Positions 10,287-18,193 of a stretch of DNA of 64,000 bases are shown here, piece by piece. The position numbers and the translations under genes are program-made. The notes beneath the pieces were generated by a model. The model was given only the letters and a program-made list of their open reading frames with translations, was not told the DNA's origin and ran no database searches. Source of the stretch: Niallia sp. XMNu-256 (GTDB lineage Bacteria > Bacillota > Bacilli > Bacillales > Cytobacillaceae); contig NZ_CP137636.1 in NCBI RefSeq assembly GCF_036670015.1, positions 2,334,501 through 2,398,500 of the forward strand, in the 5' to 3' direction. Each line of letters starts with the position of its first letter. Positions within the stretch are counted from its first letter, which is position 1.

Positions 10287-10610
10287 CGTCCTCTCTCCCC
10301 TCTCTCTTTTATAATGCTTGTAACAGAATTTACCTATTACGTAACTTACCCTTATATGATACGTTTACACATCATAAAAGGATTCAATTTTTACCTATTC
10401 TGCTTCAATAAAGCTAGAACATTAAATGTAAAAAACTTTAAATTTTGTAAAAATTCATTCACAATTTTTTAATACTTTTTTACGAAAAAACCTATTTTCT
10501 TTTCGATTTATTTTTTGTAAAATAAACATAGAAGTGAAGATTAACTTTTTTCAAAAAGGGGTAGACAACTACAACATAACACCTTATTTTAAGGGTTTAA
10601 CAAATATCAT
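10287..10610. other. AT-rich intergenic stretch, nothing recognised
   Basis: Upstream region of the DUF4870 gene. It is very AT-rich with poly-T runs; I see no coding frame, riboswitch or convincing paired promoter elements. Confidence 0.5.
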
Positions 10611-10611
10611 A

Positions 10612-10690
10612 ATGATTTAGGTAAAGGGAAGGCAAATGGTGCGCCACCAGTCAAACTGGTTCTAGTGGGTTCGATTCCCACCCCGAAATT
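10612..10690 (+). other. Degenerate tRNA-like sequence (3' half)
   Basis: The stretch has a good T-arm, GTGGGTTCGATTCCCAC at about 10665-10681, followed by CCCGAAA, and upstream a hairpin ACCAG-TCAAA-CTGGT in the anticodon-arm position and a D-arm-like AGGTAAAGGGAAGGCAA. No 5' strand (TTTCGGG) pairs with the acceptor end and the anticodon loop is not seven bases in a normal register, so this is not a working tRNA. It may be a tRNA relic or an attachment-site remnant. Confidence 0.35.
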
Positions 10691-10724
10691 TTTTAGTAAC
10701 TTTATAAAAAATTTCGAGGGTGGG
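10677..10724. repeat. Long imperfect palindrome overlapping the tRNA-like 3' end
   Basis: CCCACCCCGAAATTTTTTA (10677-10695) is inverted as TAAAAAATTTCGAGGGTGGG (10705-10724), 19-20 bp arms with a single-base difference and a nine-base spacer, 52 bases before the acetyltransferase start. It could be an attenuator or a mobile-element trace. Confidence 0.6.
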
Positions 10725-10776
10725 CTATAGTCTCTTTTGCATGAGCTTAAACTGCCCTCATAAGGAGGTTGTAACC

Positions 10777-11334
10777 ATGCTAAAAAAGCGGGATTTGAAC
10801 GAATGTCATGAATTATTTGATTTAATGACGCACCCACAGGTCTTCCCTTTCGTTCGTCACAAAACGAACTCTTATGAAGAATTTTTATTTATTACAAAGC
10901 AGATTATAGAAGCTGAGGAACGTGGTGAGTTAATTTCTCGGACCATTTTAGATGAATGGGGTTCACCAATCGGTACGATTAGCTTATATGATATACAGGA
11001 TCATGCAGGTTTTTTGGGCACTTGGCTAGGCAAGCCATATCATGGAAAAGGATATAATAAACTGGCTAAAGATGTCTTTTTTCAGGAAATTTTCTATGAA
11101 CTAGGAATTGAAACCGTCTTTATGCGAATTCGCACGGAAAATACCCGCTCCCAAAAAGCCGCTGAAAAACTCCCTTATATAATAGATGCGAGTGAATCAC
11201 GAAGCTCCCTTTTTGCAGCTTTAAATGCCTCTGGTGATATGTTTAAACTATATGAGATACCAAAAGATTTATATACTTTGCATACATTAAGAGCTGGAAT
11301 TACAACCGAGACGAATCAACCATTAGAAGCATAA
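10777..11334 (+). CDS. GNAT-family N-acetyltransferase (RimJ/RimL type)
   Basis: A 185-residue acetyl-CoA-dependent acetyltransferase. Visible fold elements are the substrate strand GTISLYDIQDHAGFLGTWLG, the acetyl-CoA loop PYHGKGYNKLAKDV and the C-terminal ENTRSQKAAEKL helix that is typical of RimJ/RimL-like enzymes. The start at 10777 has a perfect AAGGAGGTTGTAACC leader. A terminator follows directly. The substrate (protein N-terminus or small molecule) cannot be inferred. The palindrome 5' to it might affect expression. Confidence 0.85.
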   Translation: MLKKRDLNECHELFDLMTHPQVFPFVRHKTNSYEEFLFITKQIIEAEERGELISRTILDEWGSPIGTISLYDIQDHAGFLGTWLGKPYHGKGYNKLAKDVFFQEIFYELGIETVFMRIRTENTRSQKAAEKLPYIIDASESRSSLFAALNASGDMFKLYEIPKDLYTLHTLRAGITTETNQPLEA

Positions 11335-11340
11335 TAGACA

Positions 11341-11371
11341 GCGGCTGACTAGAATAGGTCAGTCGCTTTTT
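11341..11371 (+). terminator. Terminator of the acetyltransferase gene
   Basis: GCGGCTGAC and GTCAGTCGC pair around an eight-base loop and are followed by TTTTT. Confidence 0.9.
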
Positions 11372-11391
11372 AATTTCCTAGATAATGAAGT

Positions 11392-11420
11392 ACCCATTCA
11401 TTATTAGTTTGCATAAGATA
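11392..11420 (+). promoter_or_regulatory. Candidate sigma-K promoter of the gerT-like gene
   Basis: ACC at 11392-11394 and CATAAGATA at 11412-11420 fit the sigma-K pattern (AC, about 17 bases, CATANNNTA), 50 bases before a spore-coat-type gene. Short motifs, so only suggestive. Confidence 0.35.
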
Positions 11421-11471
11421 GATGAGATTAGAGCTACATGTATTTAAGTATTCGGAAAGGATGAACTTTCA

Positions 11472-11960
11472 ATGTTTCCATGGAATTTCTTTCCCTTCAC
11501 AAAGGAAATGCAAGCAAAATTTCAAAATATGAAACCTGATGAGATTAATCATTTTGTCCAAAATATGATGGGCAAAGTATTCCAATCGCCTTTTCCTAAT
11601 GATCGAAATATGAATCAACAAGATTTTATGGCCAATTTTCATCCATTTCAATCCCAAAATGAGTCTGGAACTTCTAATGAGAGTCTTCAATATTCTGTTT
11701 TTGAGACACATGAGGATATTTTTATTCGAATCGTAATCGAATCAGAAGAATGGCTGAGAGCTCTAAGGCTAACTCACACTTCCAATTTACTCATTCTTGA
11801 ACATATTCCTGAATATCAGGATACCCACAAAATACTCTTACCCGCCCTAGTAAAGAGGAAAGGAACGACTGCACGCTTCAAAGATGGAGTGTTAGAGATA
11901 AAAATACCTAAAAATATTGACTTTCAGTTCTCGGAAGTCGATATTACCGATCTAAAATAA
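11472..11960 (+). CDS. gerT: GerT-like spore protein with alpha-crystallin (Hsp20) fold
   Basis: A 162-residue protein with a polar, Met/Phe-rich N-terminal part (FPWNFFPF... PDEINHFVQNMMGKVF) and a C-terminal Hsp20-like beta domain (about residues 75-160, ending GVLEIKIPKNIDF). The size and the start resemble GerT, a spore coat-associated germination protein of Bacillus. A sigma-K-like promoter lies upstream, in line with mother-cell expression. The ATG at 11472 has a GAAAGGATG site. It could instead be another small heat-shock protein; the N-terminal part argues for GerT. Confidence 0.65.
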   Translation: MFPWNFFPFTKEMQAKFQNMKPDEINHFVQNMMGKVFQSPFPNDRNMNQQDFMANFHPFQSQNESGTSNESLQYSVFETHEDIFIRIVIESEEWLRALRLTHTSNLLILEHIPEYQDTHKILLPALVKRKGTTARFKDGVLEIKIPKNIDFQFSEVDITDLK

Positions 11961-12110
11961 CTTTTTAATCGCCGCCCGCTTACCCCAAATTTATTACATT
12001 TTTACTAATTAATTATAATTAATATACAAAAAGGCATATACACGATGAGTCTATTGTAATATCATAATAGGGGTAATATTCAAATTCTTCATACGAAGGG
12101 CGGAAATTGG

Positions 12111-12515
12111 ATGGGAGTACGTTTTCTAAAAGTGGCAGGAATATACTTTGTGATTGCAGTTTTATTAGGACTTATTATGGGGATTATTCACAATTTTGCT
12201 TTCACATCGATTCATGCACACTTAAATTTACTTGGTTGGGTTTCCATGGCTCTGTTTGGACTTATCTATTTACACTTTCCAACTGCCAGCACATCAAAAC
12301 TAGCCAACACTCACTTTTGGCTTCACAATTTGGGACTTCCCATTATGCAAGCGTCTCTATTCCTGCAAATTTTAACAGGGAATACTGCTTTAACTCTAGG
12401 GATTGTCATCGGGTCCATCTTAGTAGTCGTAGGTGTGTTGCTTTTTGTTATTAATCTTTTTAGAGGGGTTAGCTCGAATCAACCGATTGAATCTACTAAA
12501 GATTTAACGATTTAA
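12111..12515 (+). CDS. Four-helix membrane protein resembling a haem-copper oxidase subunit I fragment
   Basis: A 134-residue protein with four predicted helices. The segment FAFTSIHAHLNLLGWVSMALFGLIYLHFP places histidines within the membrane in a way that recalls helix II of cytochrome c oxidase subunit I. Bacillus genomes often carry such stand-alone proteins annotated as cytochrome-c oxidase. It starts at 12111 with a GAAGGGCGG site. It is followed by a bidirectional terminator. Whether it binds haem is unknown. Confidence 0.6.
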   Translation: MGVRFLKVAGIYFVIAVLLGLIMGIIHNFAFTSIHAHLNLLGWVSMALFGLIYLHFPTASTSKLANTHFWLHNLGLPIMQASLFLQILTGNTALTLGIVIGSILVVVGVLLFVINLFRGVSSNQPIESTKDLTI

Positions 12516-12554
12516 AAAACAAGGAGAATGGGATGCCATTCTCCTTGTTTTTTT
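12516..12554. terminator. Bidirectional terminator
   Basis: AACAAGGAGAATGG and CCATTCTCCTTGTT form a perfect 14-bp stem with A and T runs on both sides, serving the two convergent genes. Confidence 0.92.
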
Positions 12555-12569
12555 CTGTCTTGTCCGCAT

Positions 12570-12983
12570 TTACTTTTCAGGTTCACTAGGTTGTCCAATG
12601 ACAAATTCCTTTTTCGGCATATTATGCATATCTTCAGCAGTCACATGGGCAACAATATAATATGTTCCTTCTTCGTTAAAACTTTTCTTTAATTGATATA
12701 TTCCACTTTTTGTATGTTCTACCTCAATTTTTTCATGGTTGTCGTCTTTGGAACGCCAAATTTCAAACACTACTGAATCTGCATCTGTAACCTCCTTCTC
12801 CCCATAAGTTACTTTAGCCTCAAAAGTGACAGGCTCATTAACCTGCCCTTGTTCTGGTTGTATTGAAATTTGCACATCTAAGAAAGCAGGTGCTTTGTCT
12901 ACTACCTCCTTTTGTTCTGAACAAGCTACTAAAAATCCTGTTAAAATAAAGATTAATAAATAAAACCTTTTCCTGCGATTCAT
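12570..12983 (-). CDS. FixH/YtkA-like lipoprotein
   Basis: A 137-residue lipoprotein: signal peptide with lipobox LVAC (Cys about 21), then a single beta-sandwich domain (VQISIQPEQGQVNEPVTFEAKVTYG ... TYYIVAHVTAEDMHNMPK in parts) of the YtkA/FixH type, thought to handle copper or oxidase assembly. The ATG at 12983 has an AAGGGGGAAGAC leader and is preferred over an ATG at 13016. It converges on the oxidase-like gene, which supports a respiratory or metal role. Function is inferred. Confidence 0.75.
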   Translation of the reverse strand: MNRRKRFYLLIFILTGFLVACSEQKEVVDKAPAFLDVQISIQPEQGQVNEPVTFEAKVTYGEKEVTDADSVVFEIWRSKDDNHEKIEVEHTKSGIYQLKKSFNEEGTYYIVAHVTAEDMHNMPKKEFVIGQPSEPEK

Positions 12984-13107
12984 GTCTTCCCCCTTTTTAA
13001 TTTTATGAATTTTCACTTTTACTAGATAATATAGTTAATATCATTCTTACATAATTACTGACACTCTTGCAAAACATATACTTTAAAACATGGAAAGAGG
13101 GAATGAG

Positions 13108-13350
13108 ATGACAACACCCTATCGTTGTCCTAACTGTAGGACGAATAAATCACGTTTTAACTTAATCAAACAAGTTCCACATTCTGTAAAATTGGATCCG
13201 AATTCAGGAAATATTCTTGAGGAATATTCAGAAGATACGTTAAGTCCTTTTCACTTAGCTTATAAAGGACCTGAACTAAAAGTTCAATGCGCAGCCTGTG
13301 GTTTAATTGAAGAGGAAAAAACTTTTATTAAGTTTGGTGAAATGAAATAA
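13108..13350 (+). CDS. Small zinc-ribbon protein
   Basis: An 80-residue protein with two CxxC pairs, YRCPNC near the start and CAAC near residue 64, about 55 residues apart, which suggests a zinc ribbon. The rest is charged and beta-like. The ATG at 13108 lies behind AGAGGGAATGAG. No known function; proteins of this kind are common and conserved in Bacillus. Confidence 0.7.
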   Translation: MTTPYRCPNCRTNKSRFNLIKQVPHSVKLDPNSGNILEEYSEDTLSPFHLAYKGPELKVQCAACGLIEEEKTFIKFGEMK

Positions 13351-13361
13351 AGAAAAATGAA

Positions 13362-13416
13362 AGAGTCAAACCTCCGCTTAATCGATCATTATCGTTTAAA
13401 CGAGAAGTTTGACTCT
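13362..13416. terminator. Bidirectional terminator between the zinc-ribbon gene and ctpA
   Basis: AGAGTCAAAC (13362-13371) pairs with GTTTGACTCT (13407-13416) with an inner CGTTTAAACG palindrome in the loop; T-rich flank on the minus strand. Confidence 0.75.
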
Positions 13417-13429
13417 ATGGATTAGCTAA

Positions 13430-14905
13430 TTAATTTGACATTTGATCTTTCAAGACCTCAACTGCTTTTTGTAGCTGTGTATCATTTTTTTCAATATGCT
13501 TTCGTAAACTTTCCATTAAGCCGATGGTAGATTCCCCTGTTAAAATACCAGTCACCTCTAAGTTTTTCTGCTCTTGGAATTCCTTAACGGCTTGTTCAGT
13601 TTTCTCATCAAAGAATCCATCTTCTCGACCAGGGTTAAACCCTAATGCAGTTAACATTTTTTGAGCCGTTTGTACCTCATTGGATGAAGAAGAAAGCTTT
13701 AACTCGGAATCCGGATTAATCATCGTAAGTGAAGCATAATCAGGCAATGTTACTTCCACATCTGGTGCTATGCCTTTCTCATGGATCCAATTCCCTTTTG
13801 GTGTTAACCATTTTTCCGTTGTAAATTTCAAGTTTGATCCATCTTTAAAGTTTTGAGCTTTTTGAACGGTTCCTTTCCCGAACGTTTTTTCACCAACTAG
13901 TGTAATGTTGGCTGACTCTTTAAACGCCCCTGCTAATATTTCTGATGCACTGGCACTTCCTTTATCTACAACCACAACTAGTGGTACATTTGGATTCTTC
14001 TTGCTGCTAGCTGACTTAATTTCTTGTCTATTTCCTTCGCGATCTTCAATTTGTAGAATCATTTCATTATTTGGCAAGAATAGGTTTGCAATCGAAATAG
14101 CCTCTTCAAGTAATCCGCCTGGATTTTGACGTAAGTCTAAGATAAGACCTTTCATCCCTTGCGCTTTTAAATCATTTAATGTCTCTATTAATTCATCTGT
14201 TGTATTTTCAGAGAATGACGTAATCTGTACTTTTGCAATACCGTCCTCTCCTTCAATCAATTCACCATAAACGGTTTCAATTGGAATCGTATCTCGAACA
14301 ATCGAAACATCCATTGAATCAGGAATGCCTGGGCGCTCAATTGTAAGTGTGACGGTCGTTCCCTTTTCTCCGCGTATTAATAGGACGGCTTCGGTAGCAC
14401 TCATGCCCTGAATGCTTTTTCCATCAACACTTAGCACTTTATCATTTGGTTTCAATCCCGCTTTTTCAGCCGGTGATTCTTTGATAGGTGAGACAATTTG
14501 AATCAGCCCATTTACCTCTTGAATCTCGGCACCGATTCCTTCAAAGGAGGAAGAGATACTTTCATGGAAGCTTTTTGCCTCCGTTGTGTTCATGTAGTCA
14601 GAGTATGGATCATCTAATGCTTGTACCATCCCATTGATCGCACCATTAATTAAGTCTTCACCGTCGACTTCTTCATAATAACCTTTAATTAACGTATCGT
14701 ACGCTGTATATAACTTAGAAAATTCACTTCGATCGGTTCCGACTGTTACGGCCTTCTCATCTCCAAATGCAAGCGCAAACGTTGTAATACCTGCCGATAA
14801 AAAGACAACTAAAAATAACAGCATGATAAAGTGAAATTTTTTCATTCGAACAAACCCTGGTTTATTTTCCTGAGTTTCTCCATTAACCTGTTGTTCATTA
14901 TCCAA
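13430..14905 (-). CDS. ctpA: S41 carboxy-terminal processing protease with PDZ and peptidoglycan-binding domains
   Basis: A 491-residue secreted or membrane-tethered serine protease. Order: cytoplasmic tail, one membrane helix (about 24-47), PDZ domain (about 110-195), tail-specific protease domain with the catalytic serine in DKGSASASE and lysine in TFGKGTVQ, then a C-terminal peptidoglycan-binding repeat (about 405-470, GFNPGREDGFFDEKTEQAV). The start is a TTG at 14905 with a weak GGTGA site. Its place next to yodJ and deoD matches B. subtilis ctpA rather than ctpB, whose product cleaves SpoIVFA. Substrate unknown. Confidence 0.88.
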   Translation of the reverse strand: MDNEQQVNGETQENKPGFVRMKKFHFIMLLFLVVFLSAGITTFALAFGDEKAVTVGTDRSEFSKLYTAYDTLIKGYYEEVDGEDLINGAINGMVQALDDPYSDYMNTTEAKSFHESISSSFEGIGAEIQEVNGLIQIVSPIKESPAEKAGLKPNDKVLSVDGKSIQGMSATEAVLLIRGEKGTTVTLTIERPGIPDSMDVSIVRDTIPIETVYGELIEGEDGIAKVQITSFSENTTDELIETLNDLKAQGMKGLILDLRQNPGGLLEEAISIANLFLPNNEMILQIEDREGNRQEIKSASSKKNPNVPLVVVVDKGSASASEILAGAFKESANITLVGEKTFGKGTVQKAQNFKDGSNLKFTTEKWLTPKGNWIHEKGIAPDVEVTLPDYASLTMINPDSELKLSSSSNEVQTAQKMLTALGFNPGREDGFFDEKTEQAVKEFQEQKNLEVTGILTGESTIGLMESLRKHIEKNDTQLQKAVEVLKDQMSN

Positions 14906-15009
14906 GCATTTTCACCACTTTCAAACAAAAACTGAATATTTCCTAATGATTAGAATACCATTTTAGCCTCTAATTCACAAAGAAAATAACAACATCGGAT
15001 GGCCAAATT

Positions 15010-15798
15010 CTAAATTTTCTCCACAATGTTAAAATATTCCTCTAATGTCAATTGACGCTCATAAATTTCTGTTGCTATTTCAACTCCAACATAACGATAA
15101 TGCCAAGGTTCATATTGATATCCGGTAATAGCTTCCATCCCTTTTGGATAACGGAGAATAAACCCATATTTATGAGCATTTTCCATTAACCATTTGCCTT
15201 CAAGGGTATCACCAAATTGCTCTGTTAATAAGAAGTTAGCACTTTGACTCGAAATATCCATCGCAAGTCCTGTTTGATGTTCACTATTTCCAGGGTATGC
15301 GGCCACTTTTACTGCCTCATCTTCTCCAAGACGATTAACATGGTTTTGAAAATTGATATTTTGTCGTTCGTACGAACGGTAACCTGATACGGCAAACAAC
15401 TCAATTCCATCGATTGCTGCAGCCACAAACATTCTTTCTAAAGCCATAGCCGCTTCACGGCGCATATAGCTTTTTTCCACATCTTGATCTCCAAAAGAAA
15501 AAACAACATTCGGACGTATAAGATCATCAGGAGAATAATCTTGTGGCAAAGAGAACATCTTATTCACAAGAATTAACATATTATCAGGATTTTGAATCAA
15601 ACTTTTACCATCTACTTCCATAACTTCATTAAAGAAATGAGACGCTAATGATAGCTCAGACTCAGATTTGCCTTTTTTTCCTTCAATAGGTGTGGTCCTT
15701 TCTTCTGTAATTGAACTCTGATCGTTTGAAGCATTGGGATTGATATCACAACCAGAGATTAAGAACATGATGCTTATTGCTAACAATGCTTTCTTCAT
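15010..15798 (-). CDS. yodJ: VanY-family carboxypeptidase lipoprotein (YodJ/LdcB-like)
   Basis: A 262-residue lipoprotein with lipobox LISGC (Cys16) and a VanY-type zinc peptidase domain. Zinc and catalytic motifs are visible: SGYRSYERQ, SEHQTGLAMDIS and EPWHYRYVG. Relatives trim D-Ala or act as L,D-carboxypeptidases on peptidoglycan tetrapeptides. Gene order (ctpA, this gene, deoD) equals B. subtilis ctpA-yodJ-deoD. It acts outside the membrane. Confidence 0.88.
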   Translation of the reverse strand: MKKALLAISIMFLISGCDINPNASNDQSSITEERTTPIEGKKGKSESELSLASHFFNEVMEVDGKSLIQNPDNMLILVNKMFSLPQDYSPDDLIRPNVVFSFGDQDVEKSYMRREAAMALERMFVAAAIDGIELFAVSGYRSYERQNINFQNHVNRLGEDEAVKVAAYPGNSEHQTGLAMDISSQSANFLLTEQFGDTLEGKWLMENAHKYGFILRYPKGMEAITGYQYEPWHYRYVGVEIATEIYERQLTLEEYFNIVEKI

Positions 15799-15850
15799 AA
15801 ATTACTGTTCCACCCACCATTAAATACTTGTCTTTACTTTAGTTAGTCAT

Positions 15851-15881
15851 AAAAAAAGAGAGCCTTTTGCGCTCTCTTTAT
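15851..15881 (-). terminator. Terminator of deoD
   Basis: AAAGAGAGC and GCTCTCTTT pair around a seven-base loop, followed by TTTTTTT on the minus strand. Confidence 0.9.
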
Positions 15882-15885
15882 TTTG

Positions 15886-16590
15886 TTACTCTTTTATAGA
15901 TGAGTCAAGGGCCACAGTAATCATATCATTAAATGTCGTCTGTCTTTCTTCTGCTGACGTAATTTCTCCAGTTAAAATATGATCACTTACCGTTAAAATG
16001 GATAGGGCTTTTCGGCCAAATTTTGCTGCTAAAGTAAATAAAGCAGCCGTTTCCATTTCAATCGCCAGAATTCCATATTGCGCCCATTTTTCTAATTCTT
16101 GGTTTTCATCGTAAAAAAGATCGGCTGTTAGAACATTTCCGACTTTTAAATTTAACCCTTTTTCAATACCGGTATCATAAGCCTTTTTCAATAAATCGAA
16201 GTTTGCTGTAGGTGCATAATCAAAGTTTCCAAAGATTCTTCTGTTCATTTGCGAGTCGGTTGAAGCACTCATGGCTATAATCACATCACGAACCTTTACA
16301 TCCTTTTGGATTGCCCCACATGTACCCACTCTAATTAAATTTTGAACCCCATAGCTTTCCATCAATTCTGTAATATAAATAGATATCGATGGAACTCCCA
16401 TTCCTGTGCCTTGAACTGAAATTCGCTTACCTTTGTATGTACCTGTATAACCGAACATATTTCTTACTTCATTATAACATTCAACGTTTTCTAGAAAGGT
16501 TTCTGCGATATATTTGGCACGAAGCGGATCCCCTGGCAATAACACCGTTTCAGCAATTTGTCCTTCTTTTGCTCCAATATGGATACTCAT
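15886..16590 (-). CDS. deoD: Purine nucleoside phosphorylase, DeoD type
   Basis: Phosphorolysis of purine (deoxy)nucleosides to base and pentose-1-phosphate for salvage. The 234-residue hexameric-class enzyme starts [26 protein letters not shown] and has the family motifs [20 protein letters not shown] and VSDHILTGE. The ATG at 16590 follows an AAGGAGG-like site. It stands alone with its own terminator, between yodJ and yodL as in B. subtilis. Confidence 0.97.
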   Translation of the reverse strand: MSIHIGAKEGQIAETVLLPGDPLRAKYIAETFLENVECYNEVRNMFGYTGTYKGKRISVQGTGMGVPSISIYITELMESYGVQNLIRVGTCGAIQKDVKVRDVIIAMSASTDSQMNRRIFGNFDYAPTANFDLLKKAYDTGIEKGLNLKVGNVLTADLFYDENQELEKWAQYGILAIEMETAALFTLAAKFGRKALSILTVSDHILTGEITSAEERQTTFNDMITVALDSSIKE

Positions 16591-16656
16591 TTTAAGTATA
16601 GCCTCCTTTTATTTCATGTAAACAATATACCATAATTTTAAAAATAACTTAAAGTC

Positions 16657-16685
16657 GTATGAAGAGATTTCAACAAGGCAAACTA
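16657..16685 (+). promoter_or_regulatory. Candidate sigma-F/sigma-G promoter of the 43-codon gene
   Basis: GTATG at 16657 and CAAACTA at 16679-16685 are 17 bases apart, close to forespore promoter consensus, and precede a small basic spore-protein-like gene. Confidence 0.4.
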
Positions 16686-16742
16686 TATATGCCAGTAACC
16701 ACAGTCATTGGCTGCAAAAAAGCTTTAAGGAGGAGACTAACG

Positions 16743-16874
16743 ATGGGTAAAAAGAATCGTGCTCGAGTCAATTCACCTAAGAAAAATAATCATGTTCCTA
16801 AAGAGGCTATTATCGCTGAACAGGAAGCGCACGGGAAAGAGTTTAGCGCAACAGGCGGCAGAAAGAACAATTAA
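16743..16874 (+). CDS. Small basic hydrophilic protein, possible minor spore protein
   Basis: A 43-residue, Lys/Asn-rich protein with no hydrophobic segment (starts MGKKNRARVNSPKKNNH). The ATG at 16743 has a perfect AAGGAGGAGACTAACG leader, so upstream in-frame ATGs are not used. Composition and size resemble minor small acid-soluble spore proteins, and a forespore-like promoter precedes it, but I do not recognise a named family. Confidence 0.65.
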   Translation: MGKKNRARVNSPKKNNHVPKEAIIAEQEAHGKEFSATGGRKNN

Positions 16875-16880
16875 TTTAAT

Positions 16881-16940
16881 AAAGGTGTCTGACCTATTAG
16901 TCAATGATTCGTTCGATTGACTAAATAGGTCAGACACCCT
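16881..16940 (-). terminator. Long hairpin terminator after yodL
   Basis: GGTGTCTGACCTATT pairs with AATAGGTCAGACACC, and the inner AGTCAA with TTGACT, giving over 20 bp. On the minus strand a T-rich stretch (CTTTATTAAAT) follows, right after the yodL stop. Confidence 0.8.
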
Positions 16941-16949
16941 CTGAATGGT

Positions 16950-17258
16950 CTAAATAACATGTATTCGATTGATTTTCTTCCAGCCCCCTGGTTTTAATTG
17001 ATAGTAATATTGCCCTTTACGACCTTCATCAATAAATAAAATATCGCCCGTACCGATGAAACGTCCTGCAAAATCACTTGGTATCCGTTCTTTTATATTA
17101 AATTTGGAGAATACTTCATCAAGGCAGTCACGATGTGTCATTCCTTCAACTTCAAGTCGGTACACTTGTTGATACCCCTTTTTCTGTCTAAAAATCGGAG
17201 TCTGAAAAATAGTCACATCATATGACTTTTTTCGCGTTTTCATAAATTCTAACAACAA
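16950..17258 (-). CDS. yodL: YodL-like protein
   Basis: A 102-residue soluble protein matching the YodL domain (KSYDVTIFQTPIFRQKKGYQ, then VFSKFNIKERIPSDFAGR and STGDI-like GTGDILFIDEG). The start is a TTG at 17258, eight bases after GGAGG; an ATG five codons later is an alternative. Position after deoD matches B. subtilis. Function unknown, though YodL overexpression perturbs cell shape in B. subtilis. Confidence 0.85.
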   Translation of the reverse strand: MLLEFMKTRKKSYDVTIFQTPIFRQKKGYQQVYRLEVEGMTHRDCLDEVFSKFNIKERIPSDFAGRFIGTGDILFIDEGRKGQYYYQLKPGGWKKINRIHVI

Positions 17259-17408
17259 TTAGGCTTCCTCCCTCATAATTTTCATCTATATTACTATTAG
17301 AGATGGAGCCCTCTAATTCCTTTAAATAAATGAATCTATTTTTTTCCAATTCATTGTTAAAACGGCACAAGCAGCTCCCAAATGGAATTAGCCTGCGCCC
17401 TTATAATG

Positions 17409-18179
17409 TTAGCAATACTTTGTGATTAAGGATTCCAATTGGTTTGTTAATGTCGGCAGATCATTTTGTGTGATGGAAATTCGAACATTTGTCTCATCCA
17501 TTTCCAATGCTTCTGCCAAAAATCCTCCAAGCCCTCTCGCTTTCCGATCAATTTGGAACCAAAGATCAGCAGTTGTTGCAGAACTAGGGATGAAAACAAG
17601 CTCTAGTTCATCTAATCGTCCCCTAAAACTACCTGAAATTGGAACAAACTCAAATTCTTGAATAAACGGCAAGCGTTTGCGCATACGATAGGATGCCTGT
17701 TCACACTCTACCTCACGCAAACGGAAACCTAAATCTGAAATACTAGTCAAAACACCATTTAATAAGGCATTGGGTAAAACCTTAATATAATCTTTATCTG
17801 TTGGATCAATTGCATTTTTTATATCTAGCCCTGTTGCTACCCAAATCTTTGTTCTTCCGAATGTCACAGGTGTATCAAGTGGCAGTGTGAAGGAGAACGG
17901 AATCTCACGACGTTCATTAGCCTTCATCGAAAAAGCAGCTGCCAATCGAAACCTTTCGATGGGAGTTGTCACATAAACTTTTTTATCATCGCTTTCTTTT
18001 ATATATTGCGTATTAATTGAAATGTAAATATCATCAATTCTTTGGTCTGTTTTACCGCCACGGATCTCAACAATCCCCTTCATCTCTTCCCCTGGCACCA
18101 TTTGTTCTTGTTCCAGTCTCGTATCAACCGTTGCCGATCCAATCCCCACGCTTGCTAATACTTTATTAAAAAAAGACAT
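17409..18179 (-). CDS. spo0M: Sporulation-control protein Spo0M
   Basis: A 256-residue arrestin-fold protein starting MSFFNKVLASVGIGSATVDT, the characteristic Spo0M opening, with RGGKTDQRIDDIYISINTQY and the polar RGLGGFLAEALEMDE stretch. Spo0M affects stage 0 of sporulation and cell division in Bacillus. It lies 14 bases after a kinase gene, so the two are co-transcribed. A degenerate hairpin at about 17370-17400 could end the unit. Confidence 0.93.
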   Translation of the reverse strand: MSFFNKVLASVGIGSATVDTRLEQEQMVPGEEMKGIVEIRGGKTDQRIDDIYISINTQYIKESDDKKVYVTTPIERFRLAAAFSMKANERREIPFSFTLPLDTPVTFGRTKIWVATGLDIKNAIDPTDKDYIKVLPNALLNGVLTSISDLGFRLREVECEQASYRMRKRLPFIQEFEFVPISGSFRGRLDELELVFIPSSATTADLWFQIDRKARGLGGFLAEALEMDETNVRISITQNDLPTLTNQLESLITKYC

Positions 18180-18193
18180 CTCCTTTTTCCTCC

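Noticed and set aside
10645-10690. tRNA-Sec with UCA anticodon, prompted by the in-frame TGA gene
   Set aside because: The TCAAA loop is not a seven-base anticodon loop in the right register, there is no long variable arm and no 5' acceptor strand.
10711-10724. GAGGGTGGG as a T-box antiterminator
   Set aside because: The T-box core AGGGTGGNACCGCG is not completed, there is no specifier stem, and the downstream gene is an acetyltransferase.
10607-10837. Minus-strand 76-codon frame over the palindrome
   Set aside because: It spans the tRNA-like relic and palindrome and overlaps the start of the acetyltransferase gene; no ribosome binding site and no family resemblance.
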